From Aphelenchoides besseyi (Eukaryota; Nematoda; Chromadorea; Rhabditida; Aphelenchoididae), in assembly GCA_024699855.1 (NCBI GenBank), contig JAMPIQ010000003.1:2418001-2482000 (forward strand): a DNA stretch of 64,000 nucleotides, in the 5' to 3' direction. This document shows positions 34,859 through 46,063 of this stretch, in pieces; position 1 is the stretch's first letter; every line of letters begins with the position of its first letter. A model generated the notes under the pieces. The model was not told the DNA's origin. It saw nothing but the letters and a program-made list of their open reading frames with translations, and ran no database searches. Position numbers and translations under genes: made by a program.

Positions 34859-36293
34859 TGCATCCTCAGCACTGAAACAATCAAATTGGATTTACAAATA
34901 TGACGTGAATTAAAGAGCACTTGTGTTTGTCAAATCGAATGAATAGCTGCGAACTTTTTCACCGACAAAGCGCGAGATAATCCACCAGTTGGATAAACAA
35001 AACGTTTAGTTTTAAAGCAATTTCCACAACACCTTCAAGCGTTAGAAGTTCACAAAAACCAAATGTAAGCAAGTTTTCAAGCTATTTAACTATATACGTT
35101 ACCTCATTCTTTGGCAATTGTCGTTTAAACCGGAGAGCTTAAACAAATCACAATCAAGTGCTTCATAATTCCGATGACCTTTAAAGGGAAAACAGAATGC
35201 TAATTGTGATCAGAACACGAAATCTCGTAACGTTAAGTTCGTTTATATGCAAAGCCAAATATTCAAATAACTGAATATTGTGAACTACCTAATCGAAAAA
35301 AGGATCAAAAAGGAGTTCGGTCTTGTGTTAAAGCTGATCGTTAAAGTCGTCAACAAAAAAACTTTGGAAAATCCTTAAAATTGGCGACGAAACGGAAACG
35401 CCCAAAGACAATTCCACGTATCAAAGTCGTCAATTTGTTGGAAAACGGTTTTTCTGGGTGCTTATCATTTTTTGATAAGAAATTCGGAGCTTGACGATTT
35501 TCAGCCACGTCGACAAAACCGTTTGCACTTGCTAGCATCTATTGTCAGAAATCGGAACTTCTAAAAACCATAAGAGACGTTTTTGGGATGTTAAAGGTCA
35601 ACGGTGTGATTAGCAAAAGGTTGAAAGGTTTTCAATTGTCGAAGAAAATCTGGACAACATTGATCTACGGCTCACATCTGAGTCAGTTGAAAGTGCTATT
35701 TTGCATTAGAAGCAAAATTACATGCATACAAGCAAACAATTGAACGTTGATTTAAGTGCTTCTGAACAAACAATCGAAATGAACTCACGAGAAGATGGGT
35801 TCAATATTTTGAGCTGAAAACGTTAACCCAGTTTTCTTAATTGACCATTAGACAGCAACAAAAGAGTACACAAAGAATGACGTGTTATGACGCCGATACA
35901 CTCGAAAAATATTGTTAATGTGAAATGGCGGTTAATGTGGAAAATGTGCATTTTAACAATTTTTGAGACGATTCATAGTTGAACCAACATAACTGCACCC
36001 ATTCCACTTTTTTCAGGTTGTTCGTTGGAAACGTCGCTCAGCAACAAAAGCCGATCAGCAACGCCGCTTCTTCCAAGTTTGTCCGTTTTGTTTCTAAATG
36101 GGACAAACAGTTGGGATAAAAGCTAACAAAATGTTTGTCGATTACGAAAACTTTGGGGCATTTGGTTGCTCCTATTTTGGTTTTATTGAATCAATTAAAG
36201 TCAACAGTGTCCTTCGCTTGGACATTATGTTGAGTTGGTTCGTATGATCAAACATAGAAATCGAGTTTATACAGAAATTGTGAATGTCGACAA
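34859..36293. other. Intergenic region
   Basis: 1.4 kb of AT-rich sequence between two minus-strand genes. Short open frames have no recognisable features. It presumably holds the GT11 promoter. Confidence 0.5.
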
Positions 36294-37664
36294 TCAAATT
36301 TGAAAGTTGCCATTCAAAGTGTTCGAAATCAGCAGGAAACGACCTGCTTTGCCGTAGAGTTTCATTCCAAAAAGTCCCTGGTCGCCGGCCACAACCACGT
36401 TCCCATCTGGAAATCCAACGCACGAATTCAAATCGGTGGTTGTCGGGATTGTTTCCGTCCACAAACACTCTCAAAAGAACTCGATATGTTTGAGTTAAAA
36501 TTCATGACCTACGTCCATCTTCTTGGTTCCAAATTCGAGCTGTGTGATCGTTCGAAACACTTAGAATCAAACGTTTCCACGTGATTTGTTGTGATAAAAA
36601 GATGGCCGATTTGACTGATCCTTCGTGTCCTCGCAACTCGCGAACCACGTCGTTTTTTCTCAGATCCCAAAGCTAAAAACTTTTGGATAAGTACAACGGT
36701 AACAGTAAAAAGGGGCTCACGGTCACTTCACAACCAGAATCTACAGATGTGCCGCCGCTCGAAGTTACACAATAAGGTTCATCCGAAGATAAATTGCAAT
36801 GCCACAGAATTTGATGTCGAGTCGGACTTTGATATATGAGCGAAAGTGATCGTGAATCCCATAGTCTAGAATCAATGGATAAGAATCTTTGAGACCAAAC
36901 AAACGAACTTTAAAGTTCGGTCTTCTGATGTTTGACAAACGATGTTTTCTTGTGGGAACTTCTCGATATGAGTAACCAAATTTCGATTAATTGAGACTGA
37001 ACGAATTGGTTTCGAGCATTCGACATCCCACAAACGAAGAGAGTTGTCACGAGCTCCACTTATAAATTTGTTATCTAGAGCAAAGGTACGAATTACCATC
37101 CGAAATTGCTCTTACCGTCAACAAGTGCTAAGCCGCCAATTGCCATTTCGTGCCCTCTGTAAATTTGTATGGGATTTGGAACATTAAAACGCCAAAGATG
37201 AATTGTCGTATCACGTGATCCACTTAGCACAAAATGCTTTCCTCCAACATGCTTATATAGAACCTAAACAAACAAAACAACTATACAGATTTCAAAACAA
37301 ATAACCTTTGTGACTGCTGATTCGTGTCCTGTCCATTTGTTTACAGCTTCTCCAGTATCCATATTGTGCACAATTACACTCTTAGATTCATTCCAATTAG
37401 ATTCTGAATGCTCTCACTCACTCGATCCGAACTTCCACTGATCACCATTCCCGGTCGTACTGCTGCGAGTGAGTTGATCGAATCGGTATGCAGTGCCGGT
37501 CGAACTGTCGGCTGTCGATTGAACACCATACTCTTACATCTTCGCGTTCTACAAGCAAGACAATCGAAGAACAAATCGAACACTTACTTCAGATCCTTGA
37601 TCGCCTGCTCAGCAAACGTATCGTTGTCGTCTGCCGTCGGCAAAGTCGAGTAACCGGTACCCAT
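36294..37664 (-). CDS. WD40-repeat protein, WDR31-like
   Basis: WDR31 is a small WD40 protein that regulates ciliary IFT and BBSome traffic. Exon 1 starts MGTGYSTLPTADDNDTFAEQ, with Gly at position 2. WD repeats follow: HTDSINSLAAVRPGMVISGS-SD, TGHESAVTKVLYKHVGGKHF with SGSRDTTIHLW, NKFISGARDNSLRLWDVE, VTHIEKFPQENIVCQTSEDR (like the WDR31 block VTH..W.P....QTSED.T), EVTLWDLR and DHTARIWNQ. The end reads GFPDGNVVVAGDQGLFGMKL then YGKAGRFLL. Introns are about 40-55 bases. With IFT43 it makes two ciliary genes in the window. The family is certain to be WD40; WDR31 orthology is inferred from the VTH/QTSED block and overall size. Confidence 0.65.
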
Positions 37665-38702
37665 TTTGTATTTGAGACCGTCAACAGAAAGAGATCAGTG
37701 ATATGCAACACGTACATAAAACTTAAATCACTAGTCGAAAATTACAGTTAAACAAAAAAACGTTATATTCATTTAAGACAACATAAACACGGGAATCTGA
37801 AAATAGTAATTAGTTCGGAAGTTAATGAGCTCACGAATTAAAATCGATAATCGAATTAAGCAGGCCTTTTCTACAGATATTGAGCGAGAAAACGCATGTC
37901 CGTTTGAACGATAAGCACGCGAATCTTCTGCCCATTAAACAGATAAACGATGAAGAGGAAAAACAGAAGCTATTTGATGAAAGAACACGCAAACTTGTGG
38001 GCAGAGCGTCCTTTTTGCAGGGCACAGAAGATTTCCGACATTCGAAACGGCCGTAGCCAAAAACCCGGTGGACGAATAAAAAAGAGCGGAACATTGAAGC
38101 GAAAACACGGCGCGAATTTGGATGGTCTACCGGAGCCGTGAGACACTAACGGGTCGAGAATCTGCACGAAGAAAATTTCTCACATGCACTTGACGTCCAT
38201 GTACTCAAACATCCGAACGTTCTATCCGGTTTGACTTGTTGCGCATGAAACAAAAAGAAGAACAACTGATGATCTTTCGGTCGACTGCGATTCGATTCCT
38301 ATTCGCTCGAACCCACACCTGAGTCCGTGAAATTGTCAATTGAATGTGTTGTTCAACCAAAGGACAAATACTCGAGTTTATTATTTTCGAAACTAACAGA
38401 AGGAAATACACCAAAAATCTTCTAAAGCTAAGAAGTTTTTGTTGTCAATTCATGCGACTTTCCGTTGTTCCGCACGTTCTCTTATTACCAAGGAAACCAG
38501 ACCTTCGAATGAGCAGTGAAGCAAAAGAAAACGGTTGTGTGACGTTTCTCAAAAACATAAACGAATTAAAAACATTCGTCCAGTGGCTCTGTTTATTCGC
38601 AACATCTCGCAAAGTTCAAGGAGTCCAACAGGTGTGTGTACAAGTTCATTGGATTTCAGTAATCAAACTGTTTATTCGTTTAAACATCAATTTCCATGTT
38701 CA
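37665..38702. other. Gap between WDR31-like and propeller-like genes
   Basis: Mostly featureless apart from one possible plus-strand exon described at 37877-38056. A plus-strand frame starting MSSEAKENGCVTFLKN at 38510 was also seen but could not be joined to anything. Confidence 0.4.
37877..38056 (+). CDS. Possible coding exon, charged helical protein
   Basis: After the acceptor TTCTACAG the frame is open for 59 codons, reading ILSEKTHVRLNDKHANLLPI, KQINDEEEKQKLFDERTRKL, VGRASFLQGTEDF and a stop at 38054-38056. A further segment in another frame just downstream (ERNIEAKTRREFGWSTGAVR) may be a following exon. The composition looks coding, but there is no upstream start and no recognised family. 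Confidence 0.3.
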   Translation: MLSEKTHVRLNDKHANLLPIKQINDEEEKQKLFDERTRKLVGRASFLQGTEDFRHSKRP

Positions 38703-39770
38703 TCACGCGTTCCATTTGATTCCAACGGTCGTTGTTTTCGAGCAAATAAAAAACTTCTGAAACAACCTATCTATCGAAATCAACAACATAAAAACTCACA
38801 TCGTTTTCGATTGCCAAAATCTTGAAACAATCTTCCAATCCGGTCTTCAAGTATCGTTCTCGCACTTTTCGACCATAAGTCGAGAGTATCCACTTGGACA
38901 GAACACCGTCGTCCGTCAAGGTGTACAGAGCATTTTTGGCCCAACAAGCAGCAATCACGTTCTCCGCTTTCGTGAAACAAAACTCGTACTCGGGATGACT
39001 AAATTGAACAATATAACCACGAAAACAAATAAACAAACTTTGTATTCTCTAATAAGAATACACATAGAATCTGACGTTTTTTGTACAAAACTGCAATGTG
39101 ACGTGGTTCCATCAAAATGATTTCTGATTCGTAGGGAACACGAGGCGATTTCAGCTGATTAACATAGTAGGTAGGACGCCAATCATTGACAGAACCCAAC
39201 GAGTAGTGGAAGAGCATGTTGCCGGATGCAACCGCCAAGAAGCCGTGTCTGACTATCAGCGATGCAGGTGGTAGACCGAGAGGTGGCAACAGTCGGATGC
39301 TGAGAATCGTGAGACTTTTGAAATGAAGTTTCCGAACCTACAATTTGATCACTCCAGTGTTCATGTCCAACGAATGCAACTCATTCTTATCGCTGATTAA
39401 GTAGGCAATTCCTTTAATCCAAAGCGCAAATGCCGTGCAATTAAAGTCGAAACTAAAATCAAAATAAAACGAAAAATAAAAATTCCTACCGAATCACGTG
39501 GATCATTTTGCTCTCGATCGTTGAGTACAAGTACAAGGCGTCCACACACCACACTCCAATGTAATCGCCATTGCACGACAATGCACATCGTTTTTCTTTC
39601 AATCGCTCGTCCGGAAGTAGCAGCTTCTTGGGAATCTGGAACTGAAAATGACGACAAATCGAACGATAAAACTGACGAGTAGATTTCGCAGCGGCCAAAC
39701 TTCGATCAACGTCCACGACGGTTTGACTTCCAGCAACAGAATGTAGAGCTGCTAAACACAATCTTTTCAA
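38703..39770 (-). CDS. Beta-propeller-like protein, unrecognised
   Basis: The exons read RLCLAALHSVAGSQTVVDVD, KRCALSCNGDYIGVWCVDAL, YLYSTIESKMIHVI, ALWIKGIAYLISDKNELHSL, PASLIVRHGFLAVASGNMLF, HYSL, IILMEPRHIAVLYKKRQI, VIAACWAKNALYTLTDDGVL with SKW, and the last exon KFFICSKTTTVGIKWNA. Alternating beta-type segments of this kind suggest a WD40-like propeller, but no canonical WD dipeptide repeats are clear. No ATG could be assigned: the frame is open to about 39,850 and the first codon shown is TTG, so the start must lie in an upstream exon or at a downstream ATG. The 5' part faces the PCNA promoter. Confidence 0.5.
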
Positions 39771-39827
39771 GAAACTCGTCTTCGAATTGGCGCCAATTTT
39801 GGCGTTAGCGACGAAAATGGCGGAAAC

Positions 39828-39838
39828 TTTTCCCGCGC
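39828..39838 (+). promoter_or_regulatory. E2F-like site upstream of PCNA
   Basis: TTTTCCCGCGC matches the E2F/DP consensus TTTSSCGC. It lies 323 bases before the PCNA start, in a stretch that also contains TTTTGGCG and the palindrome ATTGGCGCCAAT. PCNA is a classic E2F target in animals. Function here is inferred. Confidence 0.5.
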
Positions 39839-40160
39839 ATTTTCCTCGACTCTCAAATCGATTCGAACGCTTTTAGGAAAAAGGTTGATGGCAAGTGTCA
39901 GTCGGTGATCAGTAGGTTGGTGCGGTCGTGTCCCGGCGCCATTTCGGCTTAATCGACGAACTCGTTTTTCGGCCTCTCGATTGCGAAACGAACGGCGAGA
40001 GAGCGAACGGGGCGAATTTGTGGTGTTTTCCGAAAAATTTTGTTTTTCACTAAAAACTTTCCGCAAATTTGACGGCGATTTTGGTCGTGAATTCGATTAA
40101 ATTACAAGAAGCTTTCACAGTTTGCGTGCTTTCAGATCCTTAGGAGTTTGTGCCGCCGAC

Positions 40161-41093
40161 ATGTTCGAAGCGAAGTTAACCAAAGCCAAAGAGTTGGTGA
40201 AGATCGTTGAATCAATCAAGGAGCTGATCACCGATGCGCCGTTCGATTGTACCGAAAATGCGATGACTTTGCAGGTTTGAAGCCAAGTAGGTTGTTTGTT
40301 TAATTCACGATGAATTGCAGGCCATGGACAGTTCGCATGTTGCGTTGGTTTCGTTGCGTTTGGGACAACATATCTTCGAAGTTTATCGCTGCGATCGCGC
40401 CATCAATTTGGGTTTGAGTTTCACTCAAATGGCAAAAGCTTTGAAGTGCGCTGGAAACGACGATACGTGCACGATTACCTACAACGAAGATTCGGACGAG
40501 CACCTCATGTTCACGTTCATTGACGAAAAGTATCAACGAAAACAAGTTAGTTGGCAAAACCAATTTTCTCGCATCTTTTTGCTGTTGTTTAGGATGTCAC
40601 GATCAAACTGCTCGATATTGACTCGGAACATCTGGGGGTTCCGGATACCAAGTACACGACTATGTTGAACATGTCGTCGAACGAGTTTCGCAAAATCGTC
40701 ACTGATCTTCAAATGTTCGGTGATTCCGTGATCATTACGGCTACCAAAGGCGAAGTGAAATTCGAGACTCACGGCGAAAACGGTGGTCACGTCGTGTTCT
40801 TGAAGAGCACCGACGACAGTTCTGATATCGAGGATGAGGAAAATGACGAAAGCGAGAAGAAGAAAGACGATCGTCGTGTTCAGTTGATTTGTGGAGAGAA
40901 AGTCAAGCTTGCTTTCTCACTCAAGTACTTCGTTCAGTTCTCTAAAGCAAGCGTTTTGTCGTCGCGTGTTCGTATGCATCTGAGCAGCAAAGTGCCGGCG
41001 GTTGTCGAATTCAAGATCAAGGATGACGGCTTCTTGAAGTTCTTTTTGGCACCAAAAATTGACGACGACGACGATCAAGTAATGGACGACTAA
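40161..41093 (+). CDS. pcna: PCNA sliding clamp
   Basis: PCNA is the homotrimeric clamp that tethers DNA polymerases and repair factors. Exons 40161-40274, 40321-40545 and 40593-41093 join in phase 0 to 279 residues. The whole family pattern is present: MFEAKLTKAKELVKIVESIK, AMDSSHVALVSLRL, YRCDRAINLGLSFTQMAKAL, DIDSEHLGVPDTKY (interdomain loop), SVIITATKGEVKFE, LKYFVQFSKA and the C-terminal LAPKI followed by an Asp run. Human PCNA has 261 residues. The extra length is mostly a charged insertion of about 13 residues (after VVFLKSTDDSS, very acidic then KKKDDRR) in the loop before the strand VQLICGE, plus a longer acidic C-terminus. E2F-like motifs lie upstream, and a TTTCAG acceptor is 26 bases before the ATG. 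Confidence 0.97.
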
Positions 41094-41595
41094 TCCAATT
41101 GATTCCCATTATCTGTTGCAATTTTCACTATTTTTTGCTAATCTCTTCTACTGATTTAACCACAAAATGTTCTCATTTCTGTATGCGACTTAGCCATCGG
41201 TAAAATCCATTTTCCAATAAAATCATTCGACTGCATTCGCGTTTGTTGAACAACTGAAACGCAAGAACCAACTTCTTTTAACACCGAAAGTTTGGAAGGA
41301 AAAGAAACGAGTCAGCGATCGAAATTTGGAAGTTGCGCAGCTGAAAGAAGGCAATTCGTCACCTTTTAAGGTCAAAGGAAAAAATCGGTGCGCAAAAACG
41401 CAAAGCGAATCGTCGAAAGAAGTGTGTTTGACGGTTTTAACCGTTGAAATCGTTCGGTTTTGCGTGTTTCTAGCTCGTAACAGAACTGAATAGTAAGCGC
41501 TCTCTACTTCGATTTTAACGTTATGATTTCAGCTGCTGTTTTCTTATGATCCCAAACATTCTGACGACAATCTTTGCCATTCACTGACGATCGAA
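41094..41595. other. PCNA 3' region and spacer
   Basis: It contains the PCNA poly(A) signal (41216-41221) and a TTTCAG acceptor near 41,532 ahead of the GT77-like gene. Nothing else is seen. Confidence 0.5.
41216..41221 (+). terminator. Poly(A) signal AATAAA of PCNA
   Basis: AATAAA 122 bases after the PCNA stop. Confidence 0.6.
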
Positions 41596-42919
41596 ATGCT
41601 CAAAGTCAAGCGAGTGGCTCGTCTAATTCTTTTTGCTATTATTTTTTATTGTCTTTTTGGTCTAGTTGCGTATATCGGGAATTTGCTTCAGATTCCAAAC
41701 GAACCGCGAGATTTCGGATTCCAAAAGAAGAACTACGACGGGCCGTTGGTTTTGCGGGACGAGGTTCTCGATGAAGAATACAAACTGCCCAATGGAGTAA
41801 ACATAATCAAAAAGGTAAGACATCAACATGAATATTGACTGTAAATATTCAGGCAGTACTCATGGAATCAATTCTGCAATTGCCTCAATTTATCGATCCA
41901 AATGACGTGGTGATTAAAGAGTACAATTCCAGTGCCTTAAAATCGTTGGATGTTGATGGAAAACTACTTAAAGTAGCAGAGCCAATGTGAACTTTAAGTC
42001 AAATCAACTTCAGGAAATAAGGTCCAAAGCTAAAGTGATCAACAAAAAACACGGTCTCGTACTTTACACACTGATCAACAACGCGTATTTGAATCTGACA
42101 CTCAACTGGCTGTGTAACACTTACGTGCTCGATAATGGACAATCGATTCACGAACGTGTTCTCATTGTCGCTTTGGATGAACAGACTTGTAAGCGAATAA
42201 CGAAGGATTGGCCAAAAGTCACGTGTCTTGCAATGACAGCGGACGAAGCCTACGGAAAGGCGTTGGATTGGGGATCGAGTGGTTATTCGCAAATACTATG
42301 GGCCCGAATAAGACAAATATATGCGTTAGTTGAAGTAAGAAATTATTATTCTTTAATCATCTTATTGAATAGCGTTTAGGCCGGGATTCATTTAGCGATT
42401 TTCGAAACCGATGCTCTTTGGCTCAAAAATCCACTTCCTCTCTTTCGAAAGTCGTTCAATCTGACAACCATCGATTTGACGATCCCAAAGAACTACAAAG
42501 AAACTAATGGACAGAAATATGCGTTCGATCCGATGATCATACGCCCAACTCTCGCCTCCAAGAGTGTGCTGAAAGACATAATGGAACGAGTCCAAAACAA
42601 CAGTAAACTTATGGATCAAGTAATTGATCATTCATAGTCAATCAACGTTCTTTAGGATATCTTAAATGAAAAGTGCGCAAGTGGGTACTTGAAATGCAAC
42701 GCCTTTGAGTGGAACGATGTTGCCGATGGCAAATGGTTCAAAATGAGCACCAAAGAACGAAACAAGATCAAACCGCTAATCGTAAACAACAACTATTACA
42801 TTGGTGCCCGAAGTAAAATGAATCGACAGGCGTTGAACAACGCGTGGTTCCTCTCACCTTCATTGATTTGTAATTCGTCGAAAGCAAAAAAGTTGTTAGC
42901 TAAACACAACATACGGTAA
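41596..42919 (+). CDS. Nucleotide-diphospho-sugar transferase, GT77-like
   Basis: The family (Nucleotid_trans) contains Golgi glycosyltransferases that use nucleotide sugars. The protein is type II: VKRVARLILFAIIFYCLFGL then VAYIGN form a membrane anchor near residues 5-28, followed by a stem. The catalytic region has NKKHGLVLYTLINNAYLNLT, NWLCNTY, RVLIVALDEQTC, YGKALDWGSSGYSQILWAR, the metal-binding region LAIFETDALWLKNPLPLF (ETD in place of DxD), and FDPMIIRPT. Four introns of about 40-50 bases join by phase; the second (donor AAA, then GTAGCA) is needed to avoid a stop. The substrate is unknown. Its 3' end overlaps that of the next gene on the other strand. Confidence 0.8.
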
Positions 42920-42987
42920 TCGTCGACATGACCTCTTACAATTTACGGGTTGTCCATTTTACTTCATTTTAATTGCCGGTAATGTCT

Positions 42988-43386
42988 TTAAATAAAATTT
43001 ACCTGATCTTTTAAATACCAAGAATCCAAAATTGCAACGGCTCGTCGAGTATGTGGTTCAATGCACAGAACTTGAGATCCCTCTGGTGAATCTACAGAAA
43101 ACCATGAGAGCAACTAAACAAAGAAAATGAGACAAAAAACTGATAACACACATTGTCCATGTTCTGCATAATCGAAAGAGTTTGAAGGATCCGCTGGTCA
43201 GCAGATGTTGAGTACTCAACAGATTGATGATCGAATTGAACTTCACACATCGTCCCCGTAGACTGAAACAGAGAGTTTATTCTTCTTCAATCTATTCATC
43301 ACTTCGTAGGTTATCGATTCTGTTTCGGTCGGTTTGTCGAGTAGAAATCCATGTGTTGGAATTGTTTGAGTTTGAACTTTTTCCAT
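42988..43386 (-). CDS. Small protein, unrecognised
   Basis: Three exons join in phase 0: MEKVQTQTIPTHGFLLDKPT plus ETESITYE; then STGTMCEVQFDHQSVEYSTS with ADQRILQTLSIMQNMDN; then LLSWFSVDSPEGSQVLCIEP with HTRRAVAILDSWYLKDQ. Introns are about 38-43 bases. The total is about 105 residues, without signal peptide or membrane segment. The stop used is TAA at 42988-42990, overlapping the AATAAA of the convergent GT77-like gene; the donor-like GTAAAT just before it means there could be a further exon. No family is recognised. Confidence 0.5.
42991..42996 (+). terminator. Poly(A) signal AATAAA of the GT77-like gene
   Basis: AATAAA 72 bases after the stop. It overlaps the last codons of the convergent minus-strand gene. 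Confidence 0.5.
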
Positions 43387-43556
43387 TTTCTTTCCAATTA
43401 CATTCCTTTCTTTTTCGTACCATGGTGATGTAAAACCTTAAGTCAAGGTACGGAGTCTTTGAGTTTCGCTCACAAAAAGGTTATCATAAACGTTGAGTTT
43501 AAAGAAACTTTAATCTGACGTTATGATAACCGTGTTGTTAGCCAAATTCAAAAAAC

Positions 43557-43966
43557 TTATATGTCCAAGACTTCTTCTTGAAAGAACTGAATTCGATATT
43601 TGGCGTCTACTTTCTTAAATCGCAGATCACAATCGTCTTCACTGTCTTCGAAAGAACTCAAACGACCGGCAATCGCTGAAATGAACAATTGAAAGCAGCT
43701 CATTGAACGTTTTTATTTTGCTCTTTTCAGCTCATGTCTTCAAACCGAAAGGCGATTTTTGCTACCAAAATACCGCAAAAGCAATTTGATATCTTTGCAC
43801 CATGGAGGTCTATGTCATCCGAAAAGCGCCGCCCCAAATTCTCGTCCACAGGCCACTTTGGCCAAAACATCTTCGACCCGACTGGTTTTGCAATTCGCTT
43901 TTGTTCCACACTTTTGCAGAAACATTTCGTGGATCAGTTGGACCTCCGATTGAAAACGTGTTTCAA
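43557..43966 (-). CDS. Small protein, 3' exons, unrecognised
   Basis: Three segments can be joined by phase: ETRFQSEVQLIHEMFLQKCG with TKANCKTSRVEDVLAKVA; then YLHGAKISNCFC (after a 40-base intron starting GTGGAC); then AIAGRLSSFEDSEDDCDLRF with KKVDAKYRIQFFQEEVLDI and a stop at 43557-43559. The last exon is the clearest. The 5' end was not found. No family is recognised; the helical first part and acidic linker suggest a small nuclear or adaptor protein, which is inference. Confidence 0.4.
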
Positions 43967-46063
43967 CTAGGAATTTAAGCGTGCTCTCAAACTAATGGTT
44001 TTTGAAACTACGCAATAAAAGTCAGTTGCTTAGTTCGTTGGTATTTTTAGGATCTTACCTTTTGGTTGTATCATTTAAAAAAGTTAAAGTACTTGTAGAG
44101 AAATTTTCCGTAAACTTCTGTTAACCAACCACCAAACCGTTTAACTTTTAGATTCTTTCAGGCCATTTGCCTCACTTCCGGTTTGCGGAGATGTGGATTT
44201 TACGGTTTGACTGCTAAATGCTTTAAATTTGTTAGCAAGCTCTTGGGGCTTTTGAATTCAAGGAAAAATGTCATGCATTAGGTTTACACTTCTTTGATTC
44301 ATAGAATTGAATTCGCTTTGAAGGTTTGAGTTTTCTCGGTGTTGTCCAAACGGCCATCAACTTGGAGCTCATAAAGTTGGAAGTATACTGGAGGTCTTAA
44401 ACGGCGATTACGAGCCAAATGTCAAAAGATCTCAAAGTAAATGATCTTTTGAAGAACAGAAATGACTGTTTTTAGGGTGCCAATTGTTTTTTTCTCACTC
44501 GTTTTTGCTAACAATTGCTTCAGTTGACTGATGGCTTATGACCATTTTATGATAAGTCAGGGCGAACTCTACTCTTAAACGCTGTCAATTTGCGTGCAAA
44601 TGATGATGTAAATGAAAACAATACAATGGTTTATTTCTGGAAAAAGACTGAAGCCGACTAATGGGATGCCTTAGGCGACGACTAAACATGCAAAGTTCTC
44701 AGAAACTTACGTAGTAATCGGAAGTGCGACTGTTTTTGAGTTGACATTTTCGAGGAATTTTGTTTTTTTCGTGAAAATTAGTAAACAAAAACGTTTTGCT
44801 AAAGACAACGTTAGTTTTCCGAAAAAGTTTTTTTGCATCATCGGTGGATGAACGTCTGCAAACACCGTTATAATAACGCGATTACGTATTTCGTGGTTAT
44901 GATCAAATTCCTCGGGGTCCGAGAGCCGAAAGACCATTCGGTCGATTCACGTGAAGCTGAAATGTGCACGTAAAATGTGTGAAATTCGATAGCCAAAAAT
45001 GGGAATAAAGCCGCTTGAAGAAAACCCTAAAGTCTAATTTGGCGACTTGAAGACGTTGGTTTTGCCTCAAGAGGTTTGCACCTTCGAACGTTGTTTCTTA
45101 ACGAATAAAAGGAAAAATAAACAGGAATTTTAAATCGGGAATGTCTTTTACTTTCTAATTTGTGTTCAAAGTTAGTGTTTTAGCGTTGAACAAAAGTAAA
45201 ATGTGTACTCCACTCCAATTAGCCTTCTTTGTCTCCCTAATCTTTAAAATTTCTGCAAAAAAGACTTGTATCAGTTTACCTTCTATTTGCGTACTCAATT
45301 CGACTAATCCTGTGGGAGTTTTTGAGCGATGTGTGGGTTGATTGTAATCTTATGTCCCATTGACCTAATGGCTAGACACCGAAGCCAGCAAGTGACAAAG
45401 TGGTTGCTCCGGCAACACTCAAGCAAACCATTAGACACCTGCAAGTCATTTCTTGGCACAGTTTGGATCGTTGTACTCTCGGAACGAGTTTAACTTACTA
45501 CCGCAAACTATCCAAATGGACGTCATTTGTTAACAATTCCCGGAAGTTGTCCGTAACGGCTTCTAAATACTAACATAATTTTACGGTCGTTTAGCACGAG
45601 AACTCGGTTTGAATGTGAAACGGCAATTTGAGTTACTTGAATCCGCTCCCAACATTTTGCTTACATTTGCTTCCTTGAAGCGTGAACTATACCACGCAAT
45701 TCGAAGTTATGATTTCACTTTGACTCTTGACCTTAAGATTACTTCCAATTTCTGGACTCGCACGTATCTTATCGGCCTAAACATAACGTCATTCTTGAGT
45801 ATACATCTCAATCTCTCCACCTTCACTTTCGTATAAATTTACGTGGTTTTCAGCTCATCCGCTTCATGACGTACGACCGTTTTGGCGTTTTTTAATGTTC
45901 ACTGCATTAAGTCGATAGCGAAAACTTTTGTTTGCTTTTTGTAGTTAAAGTTACGAGTAAACCAAATCCTTACATATATCATTGAGGACCACGACTAAAG
46001 TTGCTTGGTTTCAGATATCCAGCAGTCAAAATTCGGCCCCTGCATCGTTACTCCTCTACCAAA
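43967..46063. other. Intergenic region
   Basis: 2.1 kb of AT-rich sequence without recognisable genes or repeats. Upstream exons of the neighbouring minus-strand gene could lie in its first few hundred bases. A TTTCAG acceptor near 46,014 precedes the next gene. Confidence 0.45.

Noticed and set aside
45340..45440. Hairpin-looking stretch considered as a tRNA
   Set aside because: No proper A/B boxes, acceptor stem or T-loop could be found on either strand.
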